Shown one piece after another: positions 39,001-51,000 of a stretch of DNA of 64,000 nucleotides. Positions within the stretch are counted from its first letter, which is position 1. Every line of letters begins with the position of its first letter. The notes beneath the pieces are model-generated. The model saw nothing but the letters and a program-made list of their open reading frames with translations, was not told the origin of the DNA and did not search any database. The translations under genes were made by a program, and so were the position numbers. Source of the DNA: Leuctra nigra (lineage: Eukaryota; Arthropoda; Insecta; Plecoptera; Leuctridae); contig OW203761.1 of NCBI GenBank assembly GCA_934045905.1, positions 34,212,964 to 34,276,963 on the forward strand, read 5' to 3'.

Positions 39001-42000
39001 CATTACTATGCCAGTGTGCGAAGTTGTTTGAGAAAATAGTGGAGTGTAGATTGAAGAATTATGTGGAAGAGGGATTGAGAGAGGAGCAGTATGGATTTAG
39101 GAGAGGGCGGTCTACAATTGACGCAATTTTCACCGTGCGTCAGATGATGGAGCAGCAGTGGGAGAAGGGTCAAGCAATGCATATGGCCTTCTTGGACTTG
39201 GAGAAGGCATATGATAGGTTGCCAAGGGAAAGAGTGTGGGAGTGTTTGGTAAAGAGAGGAATAGGCAAGGAGTTGGTTGAGCGGATCAAAAGTATGTACC
39301 GGAACAGTGTGAGTTGTGTGCAGTCGGGAGTGGGGAGATCGGAATGGTTTAATATTAGTGAAGGGCTTCGGCAAGGGAGTGTTCTATCACCAATGCTGTT
39401 CATCATAGTAATGGACGAGTTACTGAAGAAAGTAGAGCCAGATGAGGGGATCGATACTCAAACGTTGATTTATGCGGATGATGTGGTGGTGTGGGGAGGA
39501 ACTAGGGAGGAAGTGCAGTTAAAGATTGATAAGTGGAGTGAAGAGACAGAGAAGATGGGTTTGAGAATAAGCGAAGAGAAGAGTGAAGTAATGACAATGG
39601 AACGGAAAAAGATAAGACAAGGACATGCCAGAATCAAGATGAGGGATGGATGGCTGAAAGAAGTAGAGGAATTTAAGTACCTGGGGAGCCTGCTCACCAA
39701 CAAGGCAAAAGTAGATAGAGAAGTACAGGAAAGAAGAAGGAAAGCAGAGGGTTTCTATCAGGCAGTGAGGAAGTTGCTGTGGCATGAGAAATTTCCAAAA
39801 GTGTGTAAAATGATCATGTTTAAAATGTATTTCCTGCCAATTCTCACATACGGGGCAGTGACATGGTCAGCTGGAGGAAAGGAAGTGGATCAGCTTCAGG
39901 CAGCAGAGATGAAGTTTTTGAGGAGCGTGAATGGGGTGACAAGAATGGATAGGGTTCGAAGTATGAAGATAAGAAGAGAGCTGAGGGTTGAAAGATTGGG
40001 GTTCAAGCTGGGCAGAGAGAGGCTTCGGTGGTTTGGCCACATGAAGAGGATGGGAACCGACAGAGTGCCAAGGCGGGTGTTTGAAGCGGCTACAGTGGGA
40101 ACACGGAGAGTGGGGCGACCAAGAGACAGGTGGATTGGACTGATCAAGGATGATGTGCTGGAGAGAGGAGGAAGTTGGAGTGAGTTGGAGGCTGAGAGAC
40201 AGTGGGAGGACAGAACAATGTGGAGGCAGTTTGTGGAACAATTGGAAGTGGAGGAAGAAAAAGAAGATGAGGAGGAGACGCCAGGCGTGGCCAGCCGGTC
40301 TCCAGTAGTCCTGCGGCCCTAGTGTTGGTGGGAACACCCACCCCCTGACCCATTGAATTGGAACCAGCGGAAAGATGATTATTATAATTACAGATATTTT
40401 ACAGTCATTAAAATCACATTCAAAATTGAGCTAAATGGTTATGGCTTGATAGTAGATTTTAAGGTCATCATTCTTACAGTGAACGGATTGTATCAGAAAC
40501 AATTACCCCACACGCCAATAGAGAAGCGAGGGCACTCCATGTGATGTGTGCACTGACCAATACACAGGGCCAGTTGTTTATTGTTTCCACGATAAACGCG
40601 AAATGTTTAGAAACATGAATTTTCTGACATATCTTTACATTTCATACACTCCTGATTCCAAATATAATAGTATATGTATCTTTTTCTCGCGAATTTTCGC
40701 GAAATTTGTGTTTTGACGCGATATTGACGAATTCTCGCGATTTCACGCGATTTTGTCCCAAACCTACGTGTTTTGCAACATTTCCCGATTCCGAGTATAT
40801 ATTTTACGGCAACAATTTGTCCCGCAGGGCGACTTTTGGTTTAACTTTATTCACACTCTACTAACAATTTTGAGACGTTATGAGGTAGCTCGTTTAAAAA
40901 ATTCAACCTTAATAAATCATAAAATCTTTGCATTCATAAATGTTATTTGTCGAAAAAGTTATTTGCTTGGATGTATTTTCGAAAGGTATTTTGTATTTTA
41001 AATACGTATTTTGTATTTTGAATTTTGAAGCTAGGAGCTAAAGTATTTAGTATTTTGTATTTTAACAGCAAAAAAATGAAGTATTTTGTAATTTGTATTA
41101 CTGATACATTTTGAATGTAATTTGCCCATCTCTGGTACCAGTCAAAGAGTGTATGGGGGTGCCAGTTGGTTGGCTGCTGAGCATGGAATGATGCATCTAC
41201 ATGACCTTGAACAGGGGTGCGCATGCGCACGCGCCGAGTATCGCTAGGGAGAGGGGGGTTGGTAGTATTGCGGCTCGCTCGCGCGTCATATTTCACACTT
41301 ATTCTTATAAAAACCATTTTTTTCCATTTCACCACCAATCGCGAAAATTAACATAATTATCACCACCAATTTACCACTTTCAGAATGTTGAAAACGAATT
41401 TTGGCTTTTTTTATCACCACAAACAACTGGCTCTGCCAATACAGCATGTGAAAGTAATGTACAGTACATGATTTAATGCAATCGATGGGATGACTCACCT
41501 GCAACATTATACACTTGGCCATTGCTGGCATGCACTGCTACTTCCTTCTTCAAACTAGGATACCAGTAAGATGGCATAACTGGGAAGTACCATGGTTTTG
41601 GCACTCCATATTGCCCTAAGAAATAAACAAAAAATTCTTTGTTATTTTCCCTGTAATAAATTATGTTGAAGTAAGTGGGTACCTAATTAAGTAGATGACA
41701 GATTTTGACCAAGTAAAAGCACCTGGAAAAGCAGTTTCGATGTAGCAGGTTAGTGTGGTGTAGACAACTGCATCAACCATCAACATTATCATCATTGACA
41801 GAAGGCTACATGTGTCATTCAACTTCGGACTGCGATCTATGTTGTGCCAATGAATGCCGTAACCAGTTTCCTCATAGTGTGCAAAATATGAGCAACCAAA
41901 CCCAAATGCCACATTTGACAACAAACCCTAAAGAGAACAAATACATTATTTTAGTTGGTAATGTTAATTAATGTCTAAAAATAACAGAGATTTGTAGTTC

Positions 42001-45000
42001 TTGCCAATTTCTATGCTTTCTTATCTTGTTAATATTTGAAGATGACAAACAGTTGTAGAATTGAGAGGGACTTACAACTAGCATCTTGGTCTGACAAGAG
42101 AACCGGGCCTCCCAGATAACCATGAACGGGTATGGTAGGTACATGATGAAGAAGATGATGCCTCCAGCAGCTGCTGCGAGATTCGCTCGAGAGAAGAACG
42201 TCGAGATGAGGAAACTCTTGGCGATGGTTGCAACACAGAAGAGAAGCAGAAACACAAACACGACACTTGGATCGGAATTCTCCAGCACTCGGCCATACTG
42301 AGGACAAATTACAACAGTCAGAACAGTCAATTATATTGCAGGTGATCATCAGTCTGCTTATAACACTCATTATTTACAATTAATTAGGTAATACATTAAA
42401 GTTAAGTTATTATCAAACTATGACCAAGGGCAAGATGGTATAAAATGCTGCAAAATGCTTGAACATCTTAAGCTGAGTGCTGTATCAAATTTTTACAAAT
42501 TGAAATAATCCATTCACTATACACTTCGTTTTTCCTATGTTTGAACTCTCAATAGAATGCGCTGATTGTCAGTTTTTCTGCTGGACTGAGAAAGACTACA
42601 TTGCAATCACCTCTTTCTCGGCCTAACAGAACAGCTGACGGTGGCTCCGTCTGGTGAGAGTTCAAACATAGGAAAAACGAACTGTAGCAATATAACAAAC
42701 ATCTCGCTCAATCAATAAATTAGCAACTCCATTTGTATTAATGTATCAATCCCATAAGCCATACCATAAGCCATACCATAAGCCACACCTACAATAACAA
42801 TTTAACTATAAACTATTAATCGATTAATCAATACGATTTAATCGTAATCGTGAACACCCCTACTTTATTATCTCAATATACCATAGTCTAGACTATAACA
42901 TACCACAAGGATGAGAGTGAGAGCAAAGACAGAGATCAACATTGGTATGAAGCTGTCGATAAACCAGCCGAACCAGTGCACTGCATTGCCAAGTCCCATT
43001 ACTCTCATCGTCTCTTTCAGCCGGTGCTCTTTCTCGTAAACAATAGACTTGATGATCATCGAGCAGCTGTACACCCACGAGAGAGTCATGAAGAGAGGAA
43101 ATGTTCGAGATATTGCGAGAACAAACCTGGAGAAAAAATGCACTCTCCTATTAAGGATGCCACGGTTAAATTTAATATTCATAACAAATAACAATAAATG
43201 TTTGTACTTCGATATTTTTTCGGCTACTTATTGACAATATAATTATACATAATTCAATTTAGAAAGACCCATTATTAGAGCCAAGATTATATGGTTTTAA
43301 AATTGTCTTAATTTCGTTTTAAATATTGGCAATTTCGCGTTTTGGTGGATTTTGATATAATTTCTCTTAGTTGTATGTAAATCAACACAAATAATATAAA
43401 ATCACAAAATAGAAATTTTTCAAAATGTTTGATTTTAAAGCGAAATTTCGTGATTAAAAGTGATAAAACCATATAATCTTGGCTCTACCCATTATGTATC
43501 ACATAGTCATAATCCAATACAAGCTTATTATTTATAGGAGCATACATGCATTATATTTTATCTTTAAATTGTGTCGTGTCTTTGTTAGCCGTGAATCAGT
43601 TCTTATAATGGTTTCGTTTAATTTTCCCTTAAATTAGTAAAAAAACAAGTATTCCTATTGAAGTAACTTATACTTGTAGCTTTCAATTGGAAATGCATCT
43701 TTCAATTACATAGATTTTTTTGTAATTTAATAACAGCTTAAACTTCTTTGGAGAAATATAACTTTACATTATCTTTTAGTACCTATGTAGATGCCTAAGT
43801 AACCGTACCTAAGTAACCGTAACCGTCACACATGGGCGATCTGGGATAAAAAGGACCAGGTTGAGATGAGTTTAAGGGCCCAGATGAAAATGTGAAAGAG
43901 ACCTTTAAGGGGCTCAATGATTTTGATGAAAACATCAACCTCAATACGAGTCAATAATAAAATTTGGGAAGTGAACTGGGTAGTGAGCGTGGCCTTAAAG
44001 AGTTTTTTAAACGATTTTTATCAATATCTCTTACCAATGTAATTGTTAATAAAATAAGGCTTTGTACAAGTCTTCAGAACAGTTCAATGAAAATAATTTC
44101 ATAGCCTGGAATGGCTTTTTAGTTTTATTTTGTTTTACAGACGTTTAATGCTATATTTTTACTAATTTTCAGACACTAAAAGTCTGTAGGACGAAATAAA
44201 ACTAATAAGCCATTCCAAGCTAAGAAATTATTTTGAACAGTTCTGGAGACTCGTACAAAGTATTATTTTACCAACAATTACATTGGTAAAAGATATTGAT
44301 AAACATTAATTAAAATACTCTTCAAGGTCAAACTCACTATGTACTCACTTAATGTTGAAATAATATTACTAAATTGTGTTCCTTGATATGTAGGTACCTA
44401 GGTATCCTACCACATTTAAGTTTCTGAAAGATTCTCCCCATGGGAACATACTTTTAATTGAGGAATAAATTAATAAGGAAAGGATGATAGTTGAGCTTCA
44501 ACTATGAATATCTCAATCTCAGAACTTAGTTCAGGTAGGTACCTAACCGATCTAATTTTTAGAGACGGATATCAATGAACAAATATTGAAAGTTTAAAAA
44601 ATCTGTAGGCAAGTGCAAGAAATTATGGAACCTCATTTAAAACATTAAGAGGCAAACGGAAGCGGACAAGAATCGCACGGTTCGGCAGAGCGTTTTCGAA
44701 ATTTTGTCTTCCCACTAAATAATTTTAAAAATTTAAAAAATTGACTAAATAATGCCGCACACTGGAGTTCATTATGACCTCCGGTGCGACCTCAAAGTGT
44801 TAAATACAATATTTTTAGTAAAATAATCGTATTTAACTTTGAGGTCACACCAGAGCAGAGGTCATACAGTACTCCAGTTTGTGGCATCATTTAGTCAATG
44901 GGGCTGTTATGGGTCATTACCCAGCAAACACTGTTACATGCCAGGCAGCTCCCATGAGATTTGCCAGTTACATGCCAGGGAGGTGCCAGGCATGTAACTA

Positions 45001-48000
45001 TGACTGGACAACGGGCTGCCAGGCACCTCCCAAGGTAGCTGCCTGGCACATGTCTGGGAGCTGCTTGGCACATGTCCATGGGAGCTGCCTGGCACATCCC
45101 AGCAGGTGCCTGGCACATCTCTGGGAGCTGCCTGGCACATCCCAGCAGCTGCCTGGCACCTCCCAAGTACATCTCTGGTACATTCCAGCGAGTTCAGCTG
45201 CCTAAAATTAACGGTTATTTTGAAAGTAAACTATAATAGCGATATCTACACGGGTTTTCATCATAATTACATTACGAAAAGATATTCACAGAGATTATTA
45301 CAATTGCGAATAGAATCTGAAATAAAACGCAAATGGATTAGACGTGATTTCGATGGCAGGACCTACAGGTGGCAGGCAGACGCGCTATCCAAGGGACCAC
45401 GATGGCAGCTGAAGGTTTGGTGCGTTGAAACATAGGTAGTTGAAACGAGCATTTGAAAGGAGATAGGTTGCGGCTGTTATGCTCACGTAAATAATTGATC
45501 CACAAAATTAATATGAAGTTAAACTAATAGGCAAATTAAAATTTATTATTTTTAAATAAATCAATGTTAGCCTGGGATTGGCACTTATAGTGTTATCATC
45601 ACTATAGTAATACAAACACTGGGCTATTACGACGAAGGAATAACATTACTAGTTCACTATAGTTATGTTATTATAATATATAAAAATTTAAGAATGTTAT
45701 GTAAAAATGGGTGCCTAATCTCGAGTTTGTTGAAAATGTTCACCATGCGGAAATGAGCACATTACTTTATCTTTGATAAAACAAAAGATTTCCCTTGGTA
45801 TCGCATCTAGTCTCATTTTCACATGCGGTATCAACTCGAGAATAGGCCCCAGCTGGAGCGCCTCTCTTCTCTCCTCGCGATCGAATTCATTTCACTTCTA
45901 TTATAAGATTTACGCCGAATGAATTACGCCGGTCACGACGAAATCAGAAAAAGACTCCATGGTGCAATGGAGTGCTATCTACTTCTATCTATTTTCCTTC
46001 CTTGCAAATATATAAAACCTTTTTTCCGTCGCCATTAGCCTCGCTGCAGAACAGTGCGACGTTAAGCCCCAGGCAAAAAATAAAACCTTGAAGTTCGAGG
46101 TGAATAGGTATTATCTAATCCTGGTAATGCTTAGTTCTTATAGCAAACTAATTTTAGAATTATCTATAAGAGCTACTTGTTATTTTAACAAGTACCTATA
46201 GTATGGCAGTACCTCACAAATATTCAAACTAACTTACAAAATGAGTTTGAACATTTGGGAGGTCCCCGCCATGTAACAGGGATGTGCCAGGCAGCTCCCT
46301 GGGATGAAACTGGCACATCCCTGGCACATGCCTGGCACATCCCTGTTACATGGCGGGGACCTCCCAAATGTTCAAACTAACTTACAAAATGAGTTTGAAC
46401 ATTTGGGAGGTCCTCGCCATGTAACAGGGACCTCCCAAATGCCACCACATTCCTCTCGATAAAGTTTGAACATTTGGGAGCTCCCTGTTACATGGCGAGG
46501 ACATCCCAAATGTTCAAACTCATTTTCTAAGTAGTTTGAACATTTGGGAGGTCCCCGCCATGTAACAGGGAGCTCCCAAATGCCATATCCCAAATGGTCA
46601 AACTGGGATGTGCCAGGGAGGTGCCAGGCATGTACCTTGTTTGCTGGGTACTATCTGATTTTTTAAAATTATTTAGTGGGAAGACAAAATTTCAAAAAAC
46701 CGCTCTGACGAACCGTGCGATTCTTGTCCGCTTCCGTTTGCCTCTTAATAGATGAAATAAATTTTATGAAAAATGTGTAAAAATGCTGGTAAAATATGAA
46801 AAAGACACTGATTCTATAACTGCAAAGCGGTAGGCAAATCCGCTAGCAATCGAAATTAGTTGTAGAATCAGGAGCCAGTAAAATGTGAAAAAGGGGCCCA
46901 CAACCTACAGGGGCCCATGATAGGATTGCATGTTCTTGCCAGGCCACCATTGGTCACCCACTACTGTAAGTCACGCTTACCTGTCCACGACATGGCAGGG
47001 GTAAGGGAACTGCTGCAGAAACATGCCAGGAGTTTTGTTCCGTCCAGTGTGTTCAGCGATGATGCTGTGCTCGATCATGTCTTGCAGATAAGCAAATCCA
47101 TACGTAATGTACTTGAGGTCAATAGCAGGTCGCCGACGTGACCCGGGATGCCAGAGTAGGTCCTGGAGAAAGTAGGTGTTGTCTACACGATCGCTGTCCA
47201 TCCTTATAAACAATGTAAAATACACATGATTTTCTATGTAAAATGTCTCACTGATGTGTTGTAATTGGCTGTGAAGTCCCTATAATATTGGGATAAATGC
47301 AAGTAAAAAAAATTATCAAACTATAGCATTCTAATATGAAACAGTGCCAACTGCAAAAAATGAAAAAAAATATTATGTTATTGTTATTGCAGTTGTATAA
47401 ATGTATGTACATTCTACTTAGTGGACAGGGCAGTGACTACTGTGGTCTCACGATTACACGAGATATGGCACATATGGATTTGCCTTTAGATTATCCCACT
47501 GATCTAATCCTTGACTTAGTGATTACTAATTGTCACCATTTGACAACAAGGGATGGTGCGAGATGGTTGTACTTGGCAATGGACCAAAACAAAGCAATTA
47601 GGAAGATAGTTGAATTAATTTTCTATTTCTTTAACCTACATACTTGGTTTTGAACAAATTTATTAAGTATCTTTCTAGGTTGTAATCCAATTTCCTATGT
47701 GCCCTTGCAGAATAGTAGCAAGTACATTGTTTAAACTCGAAAGGCCGTTTCACATAAAGCGCGTTTCGCGTTCTTTTTATTGACCCATCAAAACCACCGA
47801 AAAATTTGCCGCACGCGTTTTATTTTTAAGCCGCCCCATCTCGATTGTAGAGAGGTTTTTTCAGTACCGCGCGTGGCGAAAATGACGTCGCTATACGTAA
47901 ACTATAAAATAACTATAAAATATGACTAACGTATAATGTTAATAATTGCTTACCTGTGCATATTATTCCATCTACCTAATCATATCTAATAACACCCAAA

Positions 48001-51000
48001 TTGTTACTAACAATAATAATAAATTTATATCAACATTCTGTTTTCGACGCCCTCTTCTAGGCATTATAAAAAAAGACAAAACATGAAAACGCACTTTATG
48101 TAAAACCGGCTTTAGTCTTACCTGTTCCCTACCAATTTAATAGAGCCTGCTCTTATACAAGGACTGTAATGAAAAGTAATGCTATTTGGGCATAACTTTG
48201 CCATTAAATTAATTAAATTTATGTAGTTCACATTGCACATGGTGACAGAGTAGCTCATCCCTATACAACGGTCAACGGTATGATACAATATTCTCTGAGT
48301 CACAAGAAATATGTTTTCGTGATCGTTGAACCCAAGTCTCAAATAATATTCTGCAAAATCAGTTTATGCGCTGCTGTTTCGCAATAACAAGGCGTATGCC
48401 AGATCGGACCAGTCCATGTGTTCCCATCCCAATAACACCATTAACTTCTACCTTTCGGTTTAACTAAGTACACTGGAACTCTAAACTCTTTGACTGGAAG
48501 GAAGTGGGTAGTATTACAGCCCCCACACCTATTTTGCGGAATATTATTGGAGATTTGGGTTCCACGATCGTGCAAACGCATCTCTTTTAACCCACACAAT
48601 GTTGTCAAACCGTTGTAGAGAGGAAGAGTTACTTTTTATCACCATATACAATTTGAACTATATATTTCAATTAATAACAAAGTTATGCCCAACATTGAGC
48701 CACTTTCGTTACAGCCCTCATACATGTTATTTCATAGTTTCAGTTTCAGTTTTATTTCCATTTGTCAAGGCAATACAATGTAAGTACATACACGTAATAC
48801 ACAAGCTGTGACCCATAAGCTTTATGCTTTTTTAGGGTATTAAATTAAAATTAGTTCTTACCTGATCTTGTAGGTACTAAATGGATCTAAGCTGTCTGTG
48901 TCATTATCGTTTGAAGATACGTTAAGGAAACTAATAACAGCCCACAGCTTTCTATCAACAAGCAGTTCCATACCGCGTTTCTCCGCTGACGATTCATCAA
49001 CAAATCCCTCAGTTTTGTTCAGATCAAAGCACTAGAAAAAATTAAAAATAGAAAAATAGATAGAGAATGGAGAAAATAGATGATTGAGCGAGCGAAGCGA
49101 GCGACTCCATTTGGCTCTTTTAGCACGGACCTCTGTTTTTTTTTTTTTTTTTGTTTTTTTTTTTGTTTTTGTTTTTGTATGCTAAAGGAAGCAATAGAAG
49201 TCGCACCGTTTCACCGATCGACCTGAAATTTTGCACACATGTAAAGACAACCTTCTCTGTTTGCAGACCCAATTTTTTTTTGAAATCCATCCATTGGTTC
49301 ATTGTTAAAATAAGTATCTCCTGATAGCCTAAAAAATGAAAATGGTCTTCGAGAAATGTGATCAAACTCATATTTAGCATGGTCAGTAAGACCAACAATG
49401 TCACCTATTTTACCAATTTTCAGCCGAATCTGTCAAGAAAGTATGCACTTATTGACATTTTTAATAGCTGTCAGAAATGAAACATTGAAAATGAATGTCT
49501 TTCCAATGCAACTGAATCTGATTTGCTTTAGGTACAAGAGTGTTTTGATGGTATGTACACTTTTTTAGTGAAAAGCAGATATTTTTATGTGTATTGAGTT
49601 GATCAAATTTGAATAATTCAATTTGGATCATAGTTTCCAACAAATCATTTCGAGTTTTTAAGGACCTTGATTGTCTTTTCGTCAATTCGTAGTTCTGATG
49701 GCCGTGCCTCCCGTGTTTCTACTTGGCTGATTTTGCATCCAGGAGGGATTAGAAACATAAGCTCACATTTCAATAATATCATTGGGTGGCGTTTGTTCTC
49801 TTCTAGCGTTCACACGTCATTCCAAATCTCTCCTACATTGTGCTTATTTTCGTTGATAATTTTGGCAATTTGGTGTACTTTGTGAAGGTATTAGTAAAAT
49901 TGAATCGCTTTTAAAGCATAGATATTAGGTATCTACAGTTTTTGTCCAGGGGATTGATTATTTCAAATTATTTTCTTCTTGGAAACGTTGGATTTATTCC
50001 GTTTCTGAGCTTCTGTCTAGCCTGACATTTCCTTGAAGGTTAGGTATATCTCGGGTAATATTACACATTAATGGTGGTCATACAATGACACATTGTTTTA
50101 TATTGATTCAGTGGATCGTAGTTTGCTTTCAGTTTGACTTAAAATAATGTTTTCTGTGTGTTAACGAACGCATATTCGGTTAATGTTTGCGCACGTGTCG
50201 TGCTCGCTCATTCAACGCGTTACACAGAGCGTTTTCCTAGTATTATTATGTAATATACCTAGCAATACTTCCTAATTAATTTAATATTAATTTATTCAAT
50301 TAAATCAATCAGCATGTATAAATATAAACAAAACTAGTTTTCAGTTTTTGCAAAAATTATTCTAGGTACTAAATTCATAGTAGTGTGTTCTACTGAAAAT
50401 CAAATACATACAAAAAATTTCAAAATGATGTCAAAATCCCAAAAAATTGATAGGTAGGTATACCTAATTAATTGCTCAAACAAAACTTACATCAATTAGT
50501 TGACTGATATTGATGTGGATCTGTTCAAACAGATCTAGAACTTCACTGCGCTGCTTGGAATTTTCTGTTTCAAGGAGCCTACAACAAATTAGGTACAATA
50601 AATCAGTACCTAATGATATTGTTTAATGGTGTAAGTCACGTTTTCCACTGGCCGTACTAGGGTTGCACTGAAATGACGTCACCAAACAAAACTCAATGCA
50701 AATTTCAAACCGAGTGCAGAACTAGTGCGGCCCAGTGGCGCTAGTGGAAAACGCCATAACTAAGTATTACAAGGGCAGAAAATACTGGGCACCTAGGCAC
50801 TATTATACTCTTCTAAACATCTCAAACAGATAATTTCATATTTAAAAAATAAAAAACAGCTACGCTGCTAGGTAGTAGCTATGAACACTCAGTTTCATAA
50901 TTTCAGTTTAAGTTTCATAATATCTTTAGTACCTATACCTACTGATTTCGTACATTATTGAGGCAGCCGCAGAAGAAAGAGGAGTGTTGGGGAGTAATTA

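Larger units (their letters stand above)
35405..40380 (+). mobile_element. RTE-like non-LTR retrotransposon with 13-bp target duplication
   Basis: ATTATAATTACAG occurs immediately before (35392-35404) and after (40381-40393) the element, which is 4976 bp long. It carries a 5'-truncated ORF1 and an intact ORF2, and ends CCCCCTGACCC...AAGATGATT. It lies in ABCA intron 16, antisense to that gene. The intact ORF2 and exact target duplication indicate a fairly recent insertion. Three 3' fragments of the family are elsewhere in the window, all in the same orientation. Clade assignment to RTE rests on the endonuclease and RT motif style and was not tested by a tree. Confidence 0.93.
44649..46744. 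mobile_element. 2.1-kb TTAA-flanked composite element
   Basis: TTAA (44645-44648 and 46745-46748) flanks inverted repeats of about 80 bp that begin GAGGCAAACGGAAGCGGACA. Nested inside are a hairpin MITE (44741-44898) and an inner pair ACCCAGCAAAC / GTTTGCTGGGT (about 44920 and 46638). Two module arrays follow the inner pair (44935-45190 and 46240-46635), and another MITE lies at 45709-45850. No transposase is present. TTAA flanks suggest piggyBac-type mobilisation, but the termini do not start with CCC, so the superfamily is open. It lies in ABCA intron 12. Confidence 0.75.

Noticed and set aside
44879..45435. Open frames rich in Cys, Gln and Pro in the 45-kb module array
   Set aside because: They arise from repetition of GCTGCCTGGCACAT-like words in several phases and on both strands; there is no coding signature.
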